NCBI RefSeq assembly: GCF_007858445.1
Contig: NZ_VIGV01000001.1
Span: 682,001-746,000 of the forward strand
DNA: 64,000 bases
Reading direction: 5' to 3'
Source: Tsukamurella sputi
GTDB taxonomy: Bacteria > Actinomycetota > Actinomycetes > Mycobacteriales > Mycobacteriaceae
Under the pieces are notes generated by a model that was not told where the DNA came from, did not search any database, and was given only the letters and a program-made list of their open reading frames with translations. The position numbers and the translations under genes are program-made. Shown here piece after piece: positions 9,131-18,040 of this stretch (position 1 is the stretch's first letter; the number at the start of each line of letters is the position of its first letter).

Positions 9131-9810
9131 TTCTGAGCGAAGCGCTCGACGAGCAGGTCGATCACCTCGGGCGCGGTGCCGAGCGGGCCCGCGGTCCCGT
9201 CCGCGCCGGCCTCGGCGAGCCGGGTGTGGAACAGCCCCTCGGCCAGCTGGTACGCGGCGAGGAAGACCCGCCGCCTTGGGGCACGGACGTCTTCGAGCGC
9301 GTCGGCCACCGTCGGGGTGCCCGCCGCGAGGAAGCCGGCCGGGACCGGGGGGCCGACCGCGTCGGAGAGATGACCGGCCATCGTCCGGACGTCCGCGCGG
9401 GCGGCGGGGTCCGATGATCCGGTGGCGCCGAGCACCACGTCGTCGCCGGGCAGCCACCCGGCCTCGCGCAGGCGACGCATGAGCGCGCCGACCAGCGCGC
9501 GGTCCGGTCCCAGCGCCGCTGTGACGGTCACCGCGGGGTGGCCGCTCGCCGCGACGTGCCGGGGCACATCGGTGTGCACGTGGTACCCGGCGGCGAGGAA
9601 GGCGGGCACGAGCACCGTCGGGCGGTCGTCCCCGCGCAGCAGGTCCGACGGTGACGGCCCCCGCACGTCGACGAAGGCCACGTCGACCGGGCCGGTCCGC
9701 CGGGCGACGGCGTCCGCGACGGCGCGGACCGTCGCGATGCCGGTGTCCGAGCGGGTGCCGTGGGCGACGAGGATGCGCCGCTCCGCCGGGCCTCCGCTCA
9801 GAGCAGCCAC
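9127..9810 (-). CDS. Sirohydrochlorin chelatase/cobaltochelatase family protein (CbiX/SirB-like)
   Basis: A 227-residue protein beginning with the family signature RRILVAHGTRS and carrying the repeated-half layout of CbiX-type chelatases, with a second chelatase-like half after about residue 115. The family inserts Fe or Co into sirohydrochlorin for siroheme or cobalamin synthesis. The GTG at 9810 fits best: it overlaps the upstream gene by 13 bp and sits just before the first beta strand. A longer reading to 9924 would add a low-complexity Arg-rich leader that runs inside the upstream gene. No other siroheme gene is nearby, so the metal is unknown. Confidence 0.8.
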   Translation of the reverse strand: MAALSGGPAERRILVAHGTRSDTGIATVRAVADAVARRTGPVDVAFVDVRGPSPSDLLRGDDRPTVLVPAFLAAGYHVHTDVPRHVAASGHPAVTVTAALGPDRALVGALMRRLREAGWLPGDDVVLGATGSSDPAARADVRTMAGHLSDAVGPPVPAGFLAAGTPTVADALEDVRAPRRRVFLAAYQLAEGLFHTRLAEAGADGTAGPLGTAPEVIDLLVERFAQN

Positions 9811-10652
9811 CGGCCGATCTCGACGATGTGCTCGAGTCCGGGCAGCGCCTCGGCCTCGGAGCGCGGGTGCACCGCGTGCACGGCCAGGCGGAAGATCAGG
9901 GCACGCAGCACCATCTGCGGCCATTCCGGCAGGTCACTCCACCGCATGAGCAGGCCGTCATCGGCGCCGCCCCAGGACAGCCCGTCGACGGCGACGACCG
10001 CGGCGGCCCAGGTCGCGGGGCGCCAGTACGGCGTGAAGTCGGTGATGCCCGGCGCGGCGGCGCCGGCGAACAGCACCGAACTCGCGAGGTCGCCGTGGAC
10101 CAGCTGGGATGCGGACTCCACCGGCGTCCGCAGGGCCGCGAGCTCGGTCACCAGCTCGACGGCCCGCCGTCGGTGCTCCTCGGTCTCGTCGAGGGCACCG
10201 AGCTTGCGGGCCATCGCGAGCGGCTTGTCCTCCCACGCGGCGCGGTCGGCGAAGCCGAAGTAGTCGACGTCGGTGAACGGCGCGACGACAGGAGCCGCGA
10301 GGAACCGCGGCCGCTCCAGCTTGGCCGTCACCTCGTGCAGGCGGTTCGCCATCGAGATGATCTCGTCGAACCGCGGCTCGGCGGAGCCGGCGATGAAGGT
10401 GTCCGCCCGCCAGCCCGAGACCACGTAGCGGCCGTCGGTGGCGCGGAAGGGGCGGGCCAGGCGCATGCCCTCGACGTAGAGGTCCTCGCGCACCTTCGCG
10501 GACCACGCCGCCCGGGCGTGGTCCGCGATGAGGGAGAGCACGACCTCGCCGCAGCGCCATCCGCCGTCCCACTCCGCACCGAGTGCGATGGGCTCGGTCT
10601 CGTCCAGGCCGAAGGTGGACAGGACGTGCGCGGGGGGCTCGACGGGGCTCAC
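9798..10652 (-). CDS. TIGR02569-type conserved protein, phosphotransferase-like fold
   Basis: A 284-residue protein with GTG start. It contains LVHGDLASSVLF near residue 190, which looks like the Brenner motif (HGDL) of aminoglycoside-phosphotransferase/kinase-like folds, followed by an acidic ITDFTPYWRP segment in the place of the metal-binding DFD. It resembles the mycobacterial conserved family typified by Rv3205c, which also lies beside the lipV/ATL genes. No substrate is known. It is the upstream member of a two-gene unit with the overlapping chelatase gene. Confidence 0.78.
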   Translation of the reverse strand: MSPVEPPAHVLSTFGLDETEPIALGAEWDGGWRCGEVVLSLIADHARAAWSAKVREDLYVEGMRLARPFRATDGRYVVSGWRADTFIAGSAEPRFDEIISMANRLHEVTAKLERPRFLAAPVVAPFTDVDYFGFADRAAWEDKPLAMARKLGALDETEEHRRRAVELVTELAALRTPVESASQLVHGDLASSVLFAGAAAPGITDFTPYWRPATWAAAVVAVDGLSWGGADDGLLMRWSDLPEWPQMVLRALIFRLAVHAVHPRSEAEALPGLEHIVEIGRWLL

Positions 10653-10688
10653 AGAAGAAAATCTACCCGCGCGAGGCCGATGAGGCCG

Positions 10689-11129
10689 CTAGGCGCGGCC
10701 CGGTTCGACCAGGAGGATCGGGATCAGCCGGTCCGTCTTCTCCTGGTACTCGGCGTAGGGCGGGTACGCGGCGACGCCGCGCGCCCACCACTCCTCGCGC
10801 TCCGCGCCGTGGATCTCGCGCACGGGCCCGGACACCACGGTGGTGCCGTCCTGGACCTCGACCACGTCGTTCGACAGCAGCGCGGAGTACCAGACGGGGT
10901 TGTCCGGCGCGCCGCCCTTGGACGCGAACGCGGCGTACACCCCGTTGTGCTCCACCCGCATCAGCGGGCGGCGGTACAGTTTGCCGGACTTGGGGCCGCG
11001 GTAGGTGAAGACCACCACCGCCATCCCCGCGACCGCCACGGAGTCCGTGGTCCCGGTCTCGTCGATCTTCGCCAGCTGGTCCGCGACCCAGCCGGCCTTC
11101 TCGGTTGCGTATTCACCTTCGAGGGCCAT
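10689..11129 (-). CDS. Nitroreductase/deazaflavin(F420)-dependent oxidoreductase family protein
   Basis: A 146-residue single-domain protein of the DUF385/Ddn-like split beta-barrel family. Typical stretches are VVVFTYRGPKSG, RRPLMRVEHNG, YAAFASKGG, NPVWYSALL and the C-terminal RLIPILLVEP. Family members in Mycobacteriales use cofactor F420 to reduce quinones, nitro compounds and other acceptors. No membrane segment is present. It stands 36 bp from the end of the TIGR02569 gene and is read in the same direction. Which cofactor this copy uses is not shown by the sequence. Confidence 0.85.
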   Translation of the reverse strand: MALEGEYATEKAGWVADQLAKIDETGTTDSVAVAGMAVVVFTYRGPKSGKLYRRPLMRVEHNGVYAAFASKGGAPDNPVWYSALLSNDVVEVQDGTTVVSGPVREIHGAEREEWWARGVAAYPPYAEYQEKTDRLIPILLVEPGRA

Positions 11130-11158
11130 GCCCCCACCCTAGAACCTTCTCCGGGACA

Positions 11159-11755
11159 ATGGAGGGCGTGACAGACTCCCGCCCCGTCGTGACCGTCTCC
11201 GTCCAGTTCCCCGACCTGTCCGTCGCCGAGTTCGACGGTGTCCGCGCCCGCCTCGTGCAGAGCCGCCACGGCCGGATCGTCGTGCCGCACGAGGCGCATC
11301 GCTGGTACGCCGCGTCGTCGGACCCGGAGACGGTCCGAGCGCTGGTCTCCGCGCTCCGGGCCGCGATCGAGGGCAGGCGGCTCTCCTTCGACGACGAGGA
11401 GGCGCTCGACGATCTGAGCCAGGAGTACGCGGACTGGCTGGAGGAGTCGACGGAACGCGACGACGCGGACCCCGGCCCGATCATGAGCTTCTCGGTGCAC
11501 CTGCCTGCTCTGGACCGCGACGAGTTCGCCGCGCTCGCGGAGTCGCTGCGCGCCGAGCACCCGCGGCGGATCGTCCTCGGCGAGCAACGCGGCCTGAGCC
11601 ATCACGAACTCTCCGAGCGCTCCCGCATCACCGCCCGGGTTCCGGGCATCCGTGCCGCCCTGCGCGGTGAGCCGCTCGGCGCGGCCGACACCCTGCCGCT
11701 GATCGCGCTCCTGAACGACTACGCGGGCTGGCTGTCGGAGCATCATCACGCCTGA
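11159..11755 (+). CDS. Unrecognised protein built from two similar halves
   Basis: A soluble, acidic protein of 198 residues with no family I can name. It reads as a tandem repeat of a roughly 95-residue unit: VVTVSVQFPDLSVAEFDGV near the start is echoed by IMSFSVHLPALDRDEFAAL near residue 105, and DDLSQEYADWLEE near residue 85 is echoed by IALLNDYAGWLSE at the end. I use the ATG at 11159; a GTG at 11168 is an equal alternative. Its stop overlaps the convergent molybdoenzyme gene by 10 bp, so this is the last gene before the accessory cluster. Confidence 0.7.
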   Translation: MEGVTDSRPVVTVSVQFPDLSVAEFDGVRARLVQSRHGRIVVPHEAHRWYAASSDPETVRALVSALRAAIEGRRLSFDDEEALDDLSQEYADWLEESTERDDADPGPIMSFSVHLPALDRDEFAALAESLRAEHPRRIVLGEQRGLSHHELSERSRITARVPGIRAALRGEPLGAADTLPLIALLNDYAGWLSEHHHA

Positions 11756-14106
11756 TCCGGCGCCTCGGCGATCACGTCGAGGCCGTCGCATGCACGACGT
11801 ATGGGCGGTGGCTCGTACGCCCGGCTGGGCGGCGCGTCCGGCCGGGGCTCGATCCGTACGAGACAGGTCTGCGCCGAACTGCCCTGCGCGAGCTGTGACG
11901 TTCCGATGTCGGGCGTCAGGACATTGGGGTTGCCCTGCAGATCCAGCGAGCCGGGCTCGCCCGGACGCTCCGGGTCGTACCAGCCGCCCGTCGCCATCAC
12001 GACCACCCTCGGAAGGATGCCGTCGGTCGTCCGCACCGCGGCGAGACAGGCGCCGCGTTCATTGCTGACCGTGACCACGTCGCCGGCGGCCACACCGAGT
12101 CTGCGCGCGTCGTCGACGTGCATCGTGAGGACCTCACGGCCGCCGATCTTGGTCGCCCGGCTCGCGGCGGAGAAATCCACCTGGCTGTGCAGGCGCCCCC
12201 GGGGCTGATGGCTGAGGAGATGGAAGAGACCCTCGTCCGCGAGCGCCGAATCGCTACCGAGCCACTCGTCCGGCTCCTGCCAGGCCGCGTGGCCCGGGCA
12301 GTCCGAGTACCCGAATCCCGCCACAGTCTCGGAGAAGATCTCGATCCGGCCGGACGGCGTGGCGAGCGGGTGCGCCTGCGGATCCTCGCGGAGCTTCGCG
12401 AAGACGTTGTCGCCTCCGACGAGAGGCACCTCGACACCGTCCTGCAAGGTCGTGAAGTCGTCGTAACTCGGAAGGTCCACACCGCGGTCGGCGAGACGCG
12501 AGGCGGTCTCGGCGAAGAGCCTGCGCACCCATCCGTCCGCGTCCAGTCCCTCCGTGAATCGGTCGGCGAAGCCTCTGCGCCGCGCCACCTCCGCGAAGGC
12601 CTGGAAGTCCGTCGGGACGCCGTCGGGCGGTTCCTGGACGCGCCGCATCGCGAGCAGGGTCGTGTCGCGGCTTCCCCCGGCGATGTCGTCACGCTCCAGC
12701 GGCGTCGCCACCGGGATGACGATGTCCGCATGCCGCGCGACGGGCGTCCACCAGGAGTCGTGCACGACGACGGTCTCAGGGCGGTTCCATGCTCGCAGAA
12801 GCTTGTTGATGTCCTGTTGATGATGAAAGGGGTTGCCGCCCGCCCAGTAGACGAGTCGGATATCGGGATAGGTGAGGACCTCGCCGTCGTACCGAAGGCG
12901 GCCACCGGGGTTGAGCAGCATGTCGGAGATCCGCGCGACCGGTATGTACGCCGACACCGGGTTCCGGCCCTGCGGCAGGCTTGCGACTCCCATCGATCCT
13001 CGATACAGACCGAGGCCATGGGTCATACTCAGGCCCGCGGCGAAGCCGCCACCCGGCCGACCCATCGAGCCGCTCATCGCCGCCAGTGTCGTTCCCGCCC
13101 AGTAGGGTTGCTCGCCGTACTGCGCACGCTGTATCGACCAGGTCAACGAGACCACGGTGCGGTGACGCACGGCGGCATCGGCGAGTTCGCGCGTGGTCGC
13201 GGCCGGCACTCCGGTGATCCGCTCGGCCCACTCGGCCGTCTTCGGAACGCCGTCCACGTCGCCGAGTACGTAGGCCCGGAACCGGTCGTAACCCGCACAA
13301 CAGCGCTCGAGGAAGTCGTGGTCCTCGAGCCCGTTCCGTGCCACGTGGTGCGCCATGCCCAGCATCAGTGCGGTGTCGGTACCGGGCCTGATCGGAACCC
13401 ATTCCGCGCGCAGGTCCGGGTCCAGATCGCTGCGCAGTGGACTGATCAGGACGAACCGCACGCCGGCCTCGGCACAGGCCCGTTGAGCTTCCGCAGCGCG
13501 GCTACGGAGCATGCCGCCCTGGTTCACGCGAGTGTTCTTCAACGGCGCTCCGCCGAACCCCAGGAACAGTTGGCCGTGCGCGGCGATCTCGGACCACTGC
13601 GGGCTCCAGTCGAACATGCCCATGCCGGGACCGCCGATGACACGTGGCAGAACCACCTCCTGCGCGCCGACGCTGTAGCTGTTGCGCGACGAGACGTAGC
13701 CGCCGTCCATATTGAGGAATCGGTGGATCTGGCTCTGCGCGTGGTGGAAGCGCCCCGCACTGCCCCAGCCGTACGAGCCGCCGAAGATCGCCTCGTCGCC
13801 GTGGTCCTTCCGGACCCGGCCGAGTTCTTCGGCGATGAGCTCGTAGGCGTGACTCCACTCGACCTCGACCATCGGCTCGCCACCACGACGGTTGCCCTCC
13901 GATCGTGGACCGCGTTGCAGCCATCCCTCGCGGACGTGCGGGCGCACGATGCGCAGCGGGTGATCGAGGGTCTCGTGCAGTCCTTCGGCCAACGATCGCC
14001 CGGCGGGATTCTCGGCGGTCGCGGCGGTGGACCGGGCGCGTCCGTCCCGAACTGTGAAGTCGAATGTTCCCCAGTGCGTGGTCGTGCGGCGGGTCTCAGT
14101 GGCCAT
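11746..14106 (-). CDS. BisC/TorZ-type cytoplasmic molybdopterin oxidoreductase (N- or S-oxide reductase-like)
   Basis: A 786-residue catalytic subunit of the DMSO reductase superfamily. Near residue 150 the stretch RNSYSVGAQ puts a Ser where DMSO/TMAO/biotin-sulfoxide reductases have their molybdenum-coordinating Ser. Later come GMGMFDWSP, WAGGNPFHHQQD and a C-terminal molybdopterin-dinucleotide domain (HLLSHQPRGRLHSQ). There is no N-terminal Cys motif for an Fe-S cluster and no twin-arginine signal, so it should work in the cytoplasm like BisC, not as a respiratory enzyme. The ATG at 14106 follows AGGAGGACGAT; the open frame runs back further into the transporter gene but lacks homology. It follows the MFS gene by 41 bp, suggesting uptake and then reduction of an oxide-type substrate. 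Confidence 0.88.
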   Translation of the reverse strand: MATETRRTTTHWGTFDFTVRDGRARSTAATAENPAGRSLAEGLHETLDHPLRIVRPHVREGWLQRGPRSEGNRRGGEPMVEVEWSHAYELIAEELGRVRKDHGDEAIFGGSYGWGSAGRFHHAQSQIHRFLNMDGGYVSSRNSYSVGAQEVVLPRVIGGPGMGMFDWSPQWSEIAAHGQLFLGFGGAPLKNTRVNQGGMLRSRAAEAQRACAEAGVRFVLISPLRSDLDPDLRAEWVPIRPGTDTALMLGMAHHVARNGLEDHDFLERCCAGYDRFRAYVLGDVDGVPKTAEWAERITGVPAATTRELADAAVRHRTVVSLTWSIQRAQYGEQPYWAGTTLAAMSGSMGRPGGGFAAGLSMTHGLGLYRGSMGVASLPQGRNPVSAYIPVARISDMLLNPGGRLRYDGEVLTYPDIRLVYWAGGNPFHHQQDINKLLRAWNRPETVVVHDSWWTPVARHADIVIPVATPLERDDIAGGSRDTTLLAMRRVQEPPDGVPTDFQAFAEVARRRGFADRFTEGLDADGWVRRLFAETASRLADRGVDLPSYDDFTTLQDGVEVPLVGGDNVFAKLREDPQAHPLATPSGRIEIFSETVAGFGYSDCPGHAAWQEPDEWLGSDSALADEGLFHLLSHQPRGRLHSQVDFSAASRATKIGGREVLTMHVDDARRLGVAAGDVVTVSNERGACLAAVRTTDGILPRVVVMATGGWYDPERPGEPGSLDLQGNPNVLTPDIGTSQLAQGSSAQTCLVRIEPRPDAPPSRAYEPPPIRRACDGLDVIAEAPDQA

Positions 14107-14147
14107 ATCGTCCTCCTTCGGCCCTTCGGACAGTCCCCGAGCCATTG

Positions 14148-15590
14148 TCACCCTCGCACCTGCTCCGCCTCGACCTCTTCGAGCGAGCGGTTGGAGGTCT
14201 TGGGTCCGAACGCGACGACGACGAGCGCGGAGACGATGTAGGTGGCTGCGGCAACGGTGAACGCGCCCTCGCGTCCCCAACCGAAGACGCCCTTCGGGGA
14301 CGGGTAATACAGGGCGGTGTACAGGATTCCCGTGACCATGGCACCGGTGCGACCGATCCCGAAGATGATGCCGGAGCCCAGGCCGCGAGCGCGGGTGGGC
14401 ACGACCTCCGGGATGTAGGCGTAGTACGCGGAGAAGACCACACCGGAGAGGATGAACCCGACTGCGGCGCCGACGTTGTACAACGAGATGCCACCGAAGG
14501 CCGTGGCCAAGATCGCGACCGCTCCGGTCAGCGAGCCCAGCAGAATCACGATCTTCCGCTCGAAGCGACTGATCAGGATGTAGGTGAGCACCGGGGTCAC
14601 CACGTACACGCTGGACCACACCAGGTACGACACGTACGAGCTGTGGAGCGCGGCGGCCTTGTCCGCCCCCTCGGCCAGGTGCATCCCGTACAAGACGGTG
14701 ACGATGAAGTTGTGGTGCAGGTAGAGGCCGAGAGTCGCACCGAACCAACCGAACCCGACCACGGCGACGATCTTGAGCAGGCCCCTGTCCGACAGGAGGC
14801 CGCGGACGGTCAGATCCGCCTCAGGCATGTCGTCGGCGACCTCGACCGGACCGAGGGGCTTACCTCCTGCGACCGCTTCCACCTCCAGGCGCTCGACGAT
14901 GCGCTCAGCCTCATCCGTCCGGCCGTTGGCGATCAACCACCGAGGGGATTCGGGCATGAGCATGCGAACGGCCGGGACGATCACCAAGCCGACAGCACCG
15001 ATGAGGGCAAGGATCCGCCACGCTCCGGGTTCGTTGTCCGGGAGGATGAACACCGACAGCGCAGCCAGGATCGGGGAGGTGACCGTGAAGGAGAAGGTCG
15101 AGACCGCAACGAATCTGCCCCGCTTGGCAGCCGGGAACAGCTCCGCCATGTAAGTCACCAACACCGAGGTCACCGCCTGCACACCGATGCCCGTCACGAA
15201 CCGTGAGACCAACAGGTACTCGTAGTACGGCAACGCGGCGGTCATCAACGACATACACGAATACAGGACGGTTCCCCAGATCAGAACCGGACGCCTGCCG
15301 TAGCGATCGGCGAGACGACCACCGACGATCGCCCCCACGATCATCCCCGCGTAGAAGATCGAAAGCACATTCCCGACCGCCTCCGGCGCGACACCGGTCT
15401 GCGGATCACGCGGAAGCTCCGTCGCCAGAGGAATATTGAGACCGTTGTCGTAATACTCGATCATCATGTTGAATGCGATCAACACTATCCACACGATATG
15501 CGACCGCACGACGGGAAGTCGGTCCATACGGGCCAGGATCTCGCGACCACGGCCAGTGTCGGATTGCATCGACGCTAGAGAATCGGACAT
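14148..15590 (-). CDS. MFS transporter, metabolite:H+ symporter type, copy 1
   Basis: A roughly 480-residue, 12-TM major facilitator. The loop-2/3 signature GGRLADRYGRRPVLIWG, the MPESPRWL motif near the middle and the long central loop mark the sugar/organic-acid porter branch. The start is the ATG at 15590; a GTG four codons upstream is possible. It is the first gene of an operon with the molybdoenzyme and is driven from the 15716-15744 promoter that carries the CATAACAACTGTTG box. A close paralogue lies at 31810-33300 in the same orientation, also behind that box. Substrate unknown. Confidence 0.88.
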   Translation of the reverse strand: MSDSLASMQSDTGRGREILARMDRLPVVRSHIVWIVLIAFNMMIEYYDNGLNIPLATELPRDPQTGVAPEAVGNVLSIFYAGMIVGAIVGGRLADRYGRRPVLIWGTVLYSCMSLMTAALPYYEYLLVSRFVTGIGVQAVTSVLVTYMAELFPAAKRGRFVAVSTFSFTVTSPILAALSVFILPDNEPGAWRILALIGAVGLVIVPAVRMLMPESPRWLIANGRTDEAERIVERLEVEAVAGGKPLGPVEVADDMPEADLTVRGLLSDRGLLKIVAVVGFGWFGATLGLYLHHNFIVTVLYGMHLAEGADKAAALHSSYVSYLVWSSVYVVTPVLTYILISRFERKIVILLGSLTGAVAILATAFGGISLYNVGAAVGFILSGVVFSAYYAYIPEVVPTRARGLGSGIIFGIGRTGAMVTGILYTALYYPSPKGVFGWGREGAFTVAAATYIVSALVVVAFGPKTSNRSLEEVEAEQVRG

Positions 15591-15715
15591 GACGCTACTC
15601 ACTTCACTAGGAGCGGAAGGGGCGACCGGCGTCGAAGGCGCGGGTCGTGATGGACAGCTTCCCGTCGAGGATCGGAAGTCGCCCCCCTCACCTCGACATC
15701 ACTGTGACGTGGGAC

Positions 15716-15744
15716 ACGTTAGCGGCCGGCCGCTTTTTACGCAA
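15716..15744 (-). promoter_or_regulatory. Sigma-A-type promoter of the MFS-molybdoenzyme operon
   Basis: Read on the minus strand, a -35 TTGCGT (15739-15744) and a -10 TAACGT (15716-15721) are separated by exactly 17 bp. The spacing, the -10 and the flanking GCTAACGTG are shared with two other promoters at 34719 and 36435. The implied leader is about 115 nt. Confidence 0.7.
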
Positions 15745-15755
15745 CAGTTGTTATG
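15742..15755. promoter_or_regulatory. Operator-like box CATAACAACTGTTG, copy 1
   Basis: The plus strand reads CAACAGTTGTTATG; its core AACA-GT-TGTT is an inverted repeat. The box overlaps the -35 element by 3 bp. It is identical at 34745-34758 and 36461-36474, always in the same position relative to the promoter. The BetI-like TetR at 34884-35528, itself downstream of one copy, is the best candidate binder (inference). Confidence 0.7.
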
Positions 15756-15868
15756 AAAATCAATCGGACTTCTGAACTGCATAGATGCGACAATCGTGCC
15801 GAAGTCGGCGATCCAGGACCCACTCCCGGTTACGGTGGGAGCACCTCGAAGTTAAAGGTGGTTCTCCC

Positions 15869-17398
15869 ATGTATCCAGGAGCCTTCGCAGACCCCACCCC
15901 GGGCAAGCCCGCAGCGATCGACGCCGCCACCGGCGAGATCCTGAGCCATGCCCGCCTGAACGACGAGTCGACGCGGGTCGCGCATCACCTGCGGGGGCTG
16001 GGACTGCGCCGCGGCGACACCGTCGCGATCGTCGCCGGGAACGATCTGCGTATCTTCTCCGCCTACGCGGCCGCCATCCGCAGCGGCCTGTACGTGACCG
16101 TGGTCAACTTCCACCTGACGCCCACCGAAGTGAACTACATCCTGGCGGACTGCGAAGCCCGGGCCCTGTTCGCGGGCGCCGACGTGGCCGACGCCGTCTC
16201 CGAGGCGTTGCAGCTCCCCGCTCTCGCGGAGCCCGGGCACGCGATCACCTGGGGCGGAACGATTCCCGGATTCGCAGACTTCGCGACCGTTCTCGCCCAA
16301 GCCGATGCCACCCCGCTCACGGAGCAGCCCCGCGGCACGGACATGCTCTACTCCTCAGGCACGACGGGACGCCCGAAGGGCATCCGCATCCCCTTGCCGG
16401 AGGGCGGGGTCGACGAGGTTCCGGACGCCTACACCGCGATCTTCGCCCCGATGTACGGCATGGACGACGACACCGTCTACCTCTCCCCCGCGCCGCTCTA
16501 CCACGCTGCGCCGCTGCGCTTCTGCGGCGTGACCATGTCCGTGGGCGGCACCGTGATCATGATGCACCGGTTCGATCCGGAGGAGGCTCTCGCGCTCATC
16601 GCCAAGTACCGCGTGACGCACAGCCAATGGGTGCCCACCATGTTCGTGCGGATGCTCAAGCTCCCGGAGGAGACGCGTTCCCGTTACGACACCAGCAGCC
16701 TCAAGGTCGCGATCCACGCCGCCGCGCCGTGCCCTGCGGAGGTCAAGCAGTCGATGCTCGCCTGGTGGGGGCCGGTGATCCACGAGTACTACGCGTCCAC
16801 CGAGGCCGCGGGCGCGACCTTCATCGGGCCGCAGGAGGCCTTGGAGCGCCCCGGCTCAGTGGGTCGCGCCGGGCTGGGCATCGCCCGGATCTGCGGTGAC
16901 GACGGTGCCGTTCTCCCCGCCGGCGAGGTCGGCACCATCTACTTCGAGCGGGACGCGATGCCCTTCGCCTACCACAACGCCCCCGAGAAGACGCGCTCCG
17001 CGCAGCACCCCGACCACGAGAACTGGGCCACCACAGGCGATGTCGGCTACCTCGACGAGGACGGCTACTTGTACCTCACCGACCGCAAGGACTTCATGAT
17101 CATCACCGGCGGAGTGAACATCTATCCGCAGGAGGCGGAGAACGCCCTCATCATGCATCCCGCGGTGACCGATGTGGCGGTGATCGGAGTGCCGCACGAC
17201 GACCTCGGTGAGACAGCGCTCGCCTGCGTCCAGCTCGCCCCGGGCACGACCCCGTCGGACGAGCTGGCACAGGAGCTGATCGCCTACGCGGGAAAGGCGC
17301 TGGCCCGCTACAAGCTGCCCCGCGCGGTGCGCTTCGTCGACAGCCTGCCGCGGACCCCCACCGGCAAACTGGTCAAACGGCTCATCAGTCTGGACTGA
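15869..17398 (+). CDS. Acyl-CoA synthetase (AMP-forming), FadD-like
   Basis: A 509-residue member of the ANL adenylating superfamily. Motifs: P-loop YSSGTTGRPKG near residue 160, YYASTEAAG near 310, TGDVGYLDEDG near 390, the hinge DRKDFMIITGGVNIYP, and the C-terminal PRTPTGKLVKR that supplies the catalytic Lys. The family makes acyl-AMP and then acyl-CoA from a carboxylic acid, ATP and CoA. The ATG at 15869 follows GTTAAAGGTGGTT. It is divergent from the MFS operon across 278 bp. The natural acid is unknown; an acid released by the oxygenase/esterase operon at 18041-21398 would be a logical substrate. Confidence 0.9.
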   Translation: MYPGAFADPTPGKPAAIDAATGEILSHARLNDESTRVAHHLRGLGLRRGDTVAIVAGNDLRIFSAYAAAIRSGLYVTVVNFHLTPTEVNYILADCEARALFAGADVADAVSEALQLPALAEPGHAITWGGTIPGFADFATVLAQADATPLTEQPRGTDMLYSSGTTGRPKGIRIPLPEGGVDEVPDAYTAIFAPMYGMDDDTVYLSPAPLYHAAPLRFCGVTMSVGGTVIMMHRFDPEEALALIAKYRVTHSQWVPTMFVRMLKLPEETRSRYDTSSLKVAIHAAAPCPAEVKQSMLAWWGPVIHEYYASTEAAGATFIGPQEALERPGSVGRAGLGIARICGDDGAVLPAGEVGTIYFERDAMPFAYHNAPEKTRSAQHPDHENWATTGDVGYLDEDGYLYLTDRKDFMIITGGVNIYPQEAENALIMHPAVTDVAVIGVPHDDLGETALACVQLAPGTTPSDELAQELIAYAGKALARYKLPRAVRFVDSLPRTPTGKLVKRLISLD

Positions 17399-17433
17399 CG
17401 GGAGGCTGCCCGTTTCGCCTCGGCCGAAGTGGC

Positions 17434-17847
17434 CTATCTCGTCAGGTCCAGGCCCAGCCAGTGCTCCGGCTCGAGGGTCACGGTCACCATCTCTTGTTGC
17501 TCCGAGAACTTCAGGTAGCTCTCGAACGCCTCCCCCTCGAGGTATCTCCCTGCCATGTACTCGAACTCGCTCCAGGGGGTCGGCCGCACTTCAACGACAG
17601 GCCCTTCGACGCTGACGTACATGGTACGAGGCGTCACGGTGTCGACCATCAGGGTGAATCGGCCGGCGGCCTCGATCGCCCGCATCTTTCGGGACTTCGG
17701 GTCGAGGATCACCGTTGGACGGCCGCCGGGCTTGTAGTCGTACCAGACCGGAACCGTCAGCGGTCCGCGACCCGGTTCGACGACGGAGAACGCCGCGATG
17801 TGGGGCTGACTGAGGAACTCTTGCTTCTCTGCTTTCGATAGCGCCAT
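17434..17847 (-). CDS. Pyridoxamine 5'-phosphate oxidase-fold (PPOX) flavin/F420 protein
   Basis: A 137-residue split-barrel protein of the PPOX class. Typical features are the N-terminal PHIAAFSVVEPG, the strand TVPVWYDYKPGG, the RKMRAIEAAGRFTLMVD stretch and YVSVEGPVVEV. The family binds FMN or F420 and reduces varied small molecules. It is convergent with the acyl-CoA synthetase and faces the terminator of the BVMO operon at its upstream side, so it is probably a single-gene unit. Confidence 0.82.
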   Translation of the reverse strand: MALSKAEKQEFLSQPHIAAFSVVEPGRGPLTVPVWYDYKPGGRPTVILDPKSRKMRAIEAAGRFTLMVDTVTPRTMYVSVEGPVVEVRPTPWSEFEYMAGRYLEGEAFESYLKFSEQQEMVTVTLEPEHWLGLDLTR

Positions 17848-17974
17848 TCCATCATCATCTCAGATCGAAGGTACGAATTCGCCTGAACTGCAACATGACT
17901 CGAAGACCAATGAGCACGTCGACGATTCCGATTGTGCTGCGAACATTGCACGGATCCCGCCAGGCGACGAGCTC

Positions 17975-18012
17975 GCCGGTGTAGCCCTCGCAAGCGCGGG
18001 GGCTACACCGGC
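17975..18012 (-). terminator. Hairpin terminator after the BVMO-esterase-7TM operon
   Basis: Arms 17975-17991 and 17996-18012 pair over 17 bp with a single G-T wobble around the 4-nt loop AAGC. It lies 29 bp beyond the stop of the 7-TM gene. No strong T-run follows, which is common for high-GC actinobacteria. Confidence 0.75.
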
Positions 18013-18040
18013 TGACGTCCGGGTGCGCCAGAAGCGGCGG

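Noticed and set aside
11746-14106. Formate dehydrogenase or nitrate reductase
   Set aside because: There is no N-terminal Cys cluster motif and no Cys or Sec at the metal site; the Ser-containing NSYSVGAQ and overall layout fit BisC/TorZ.
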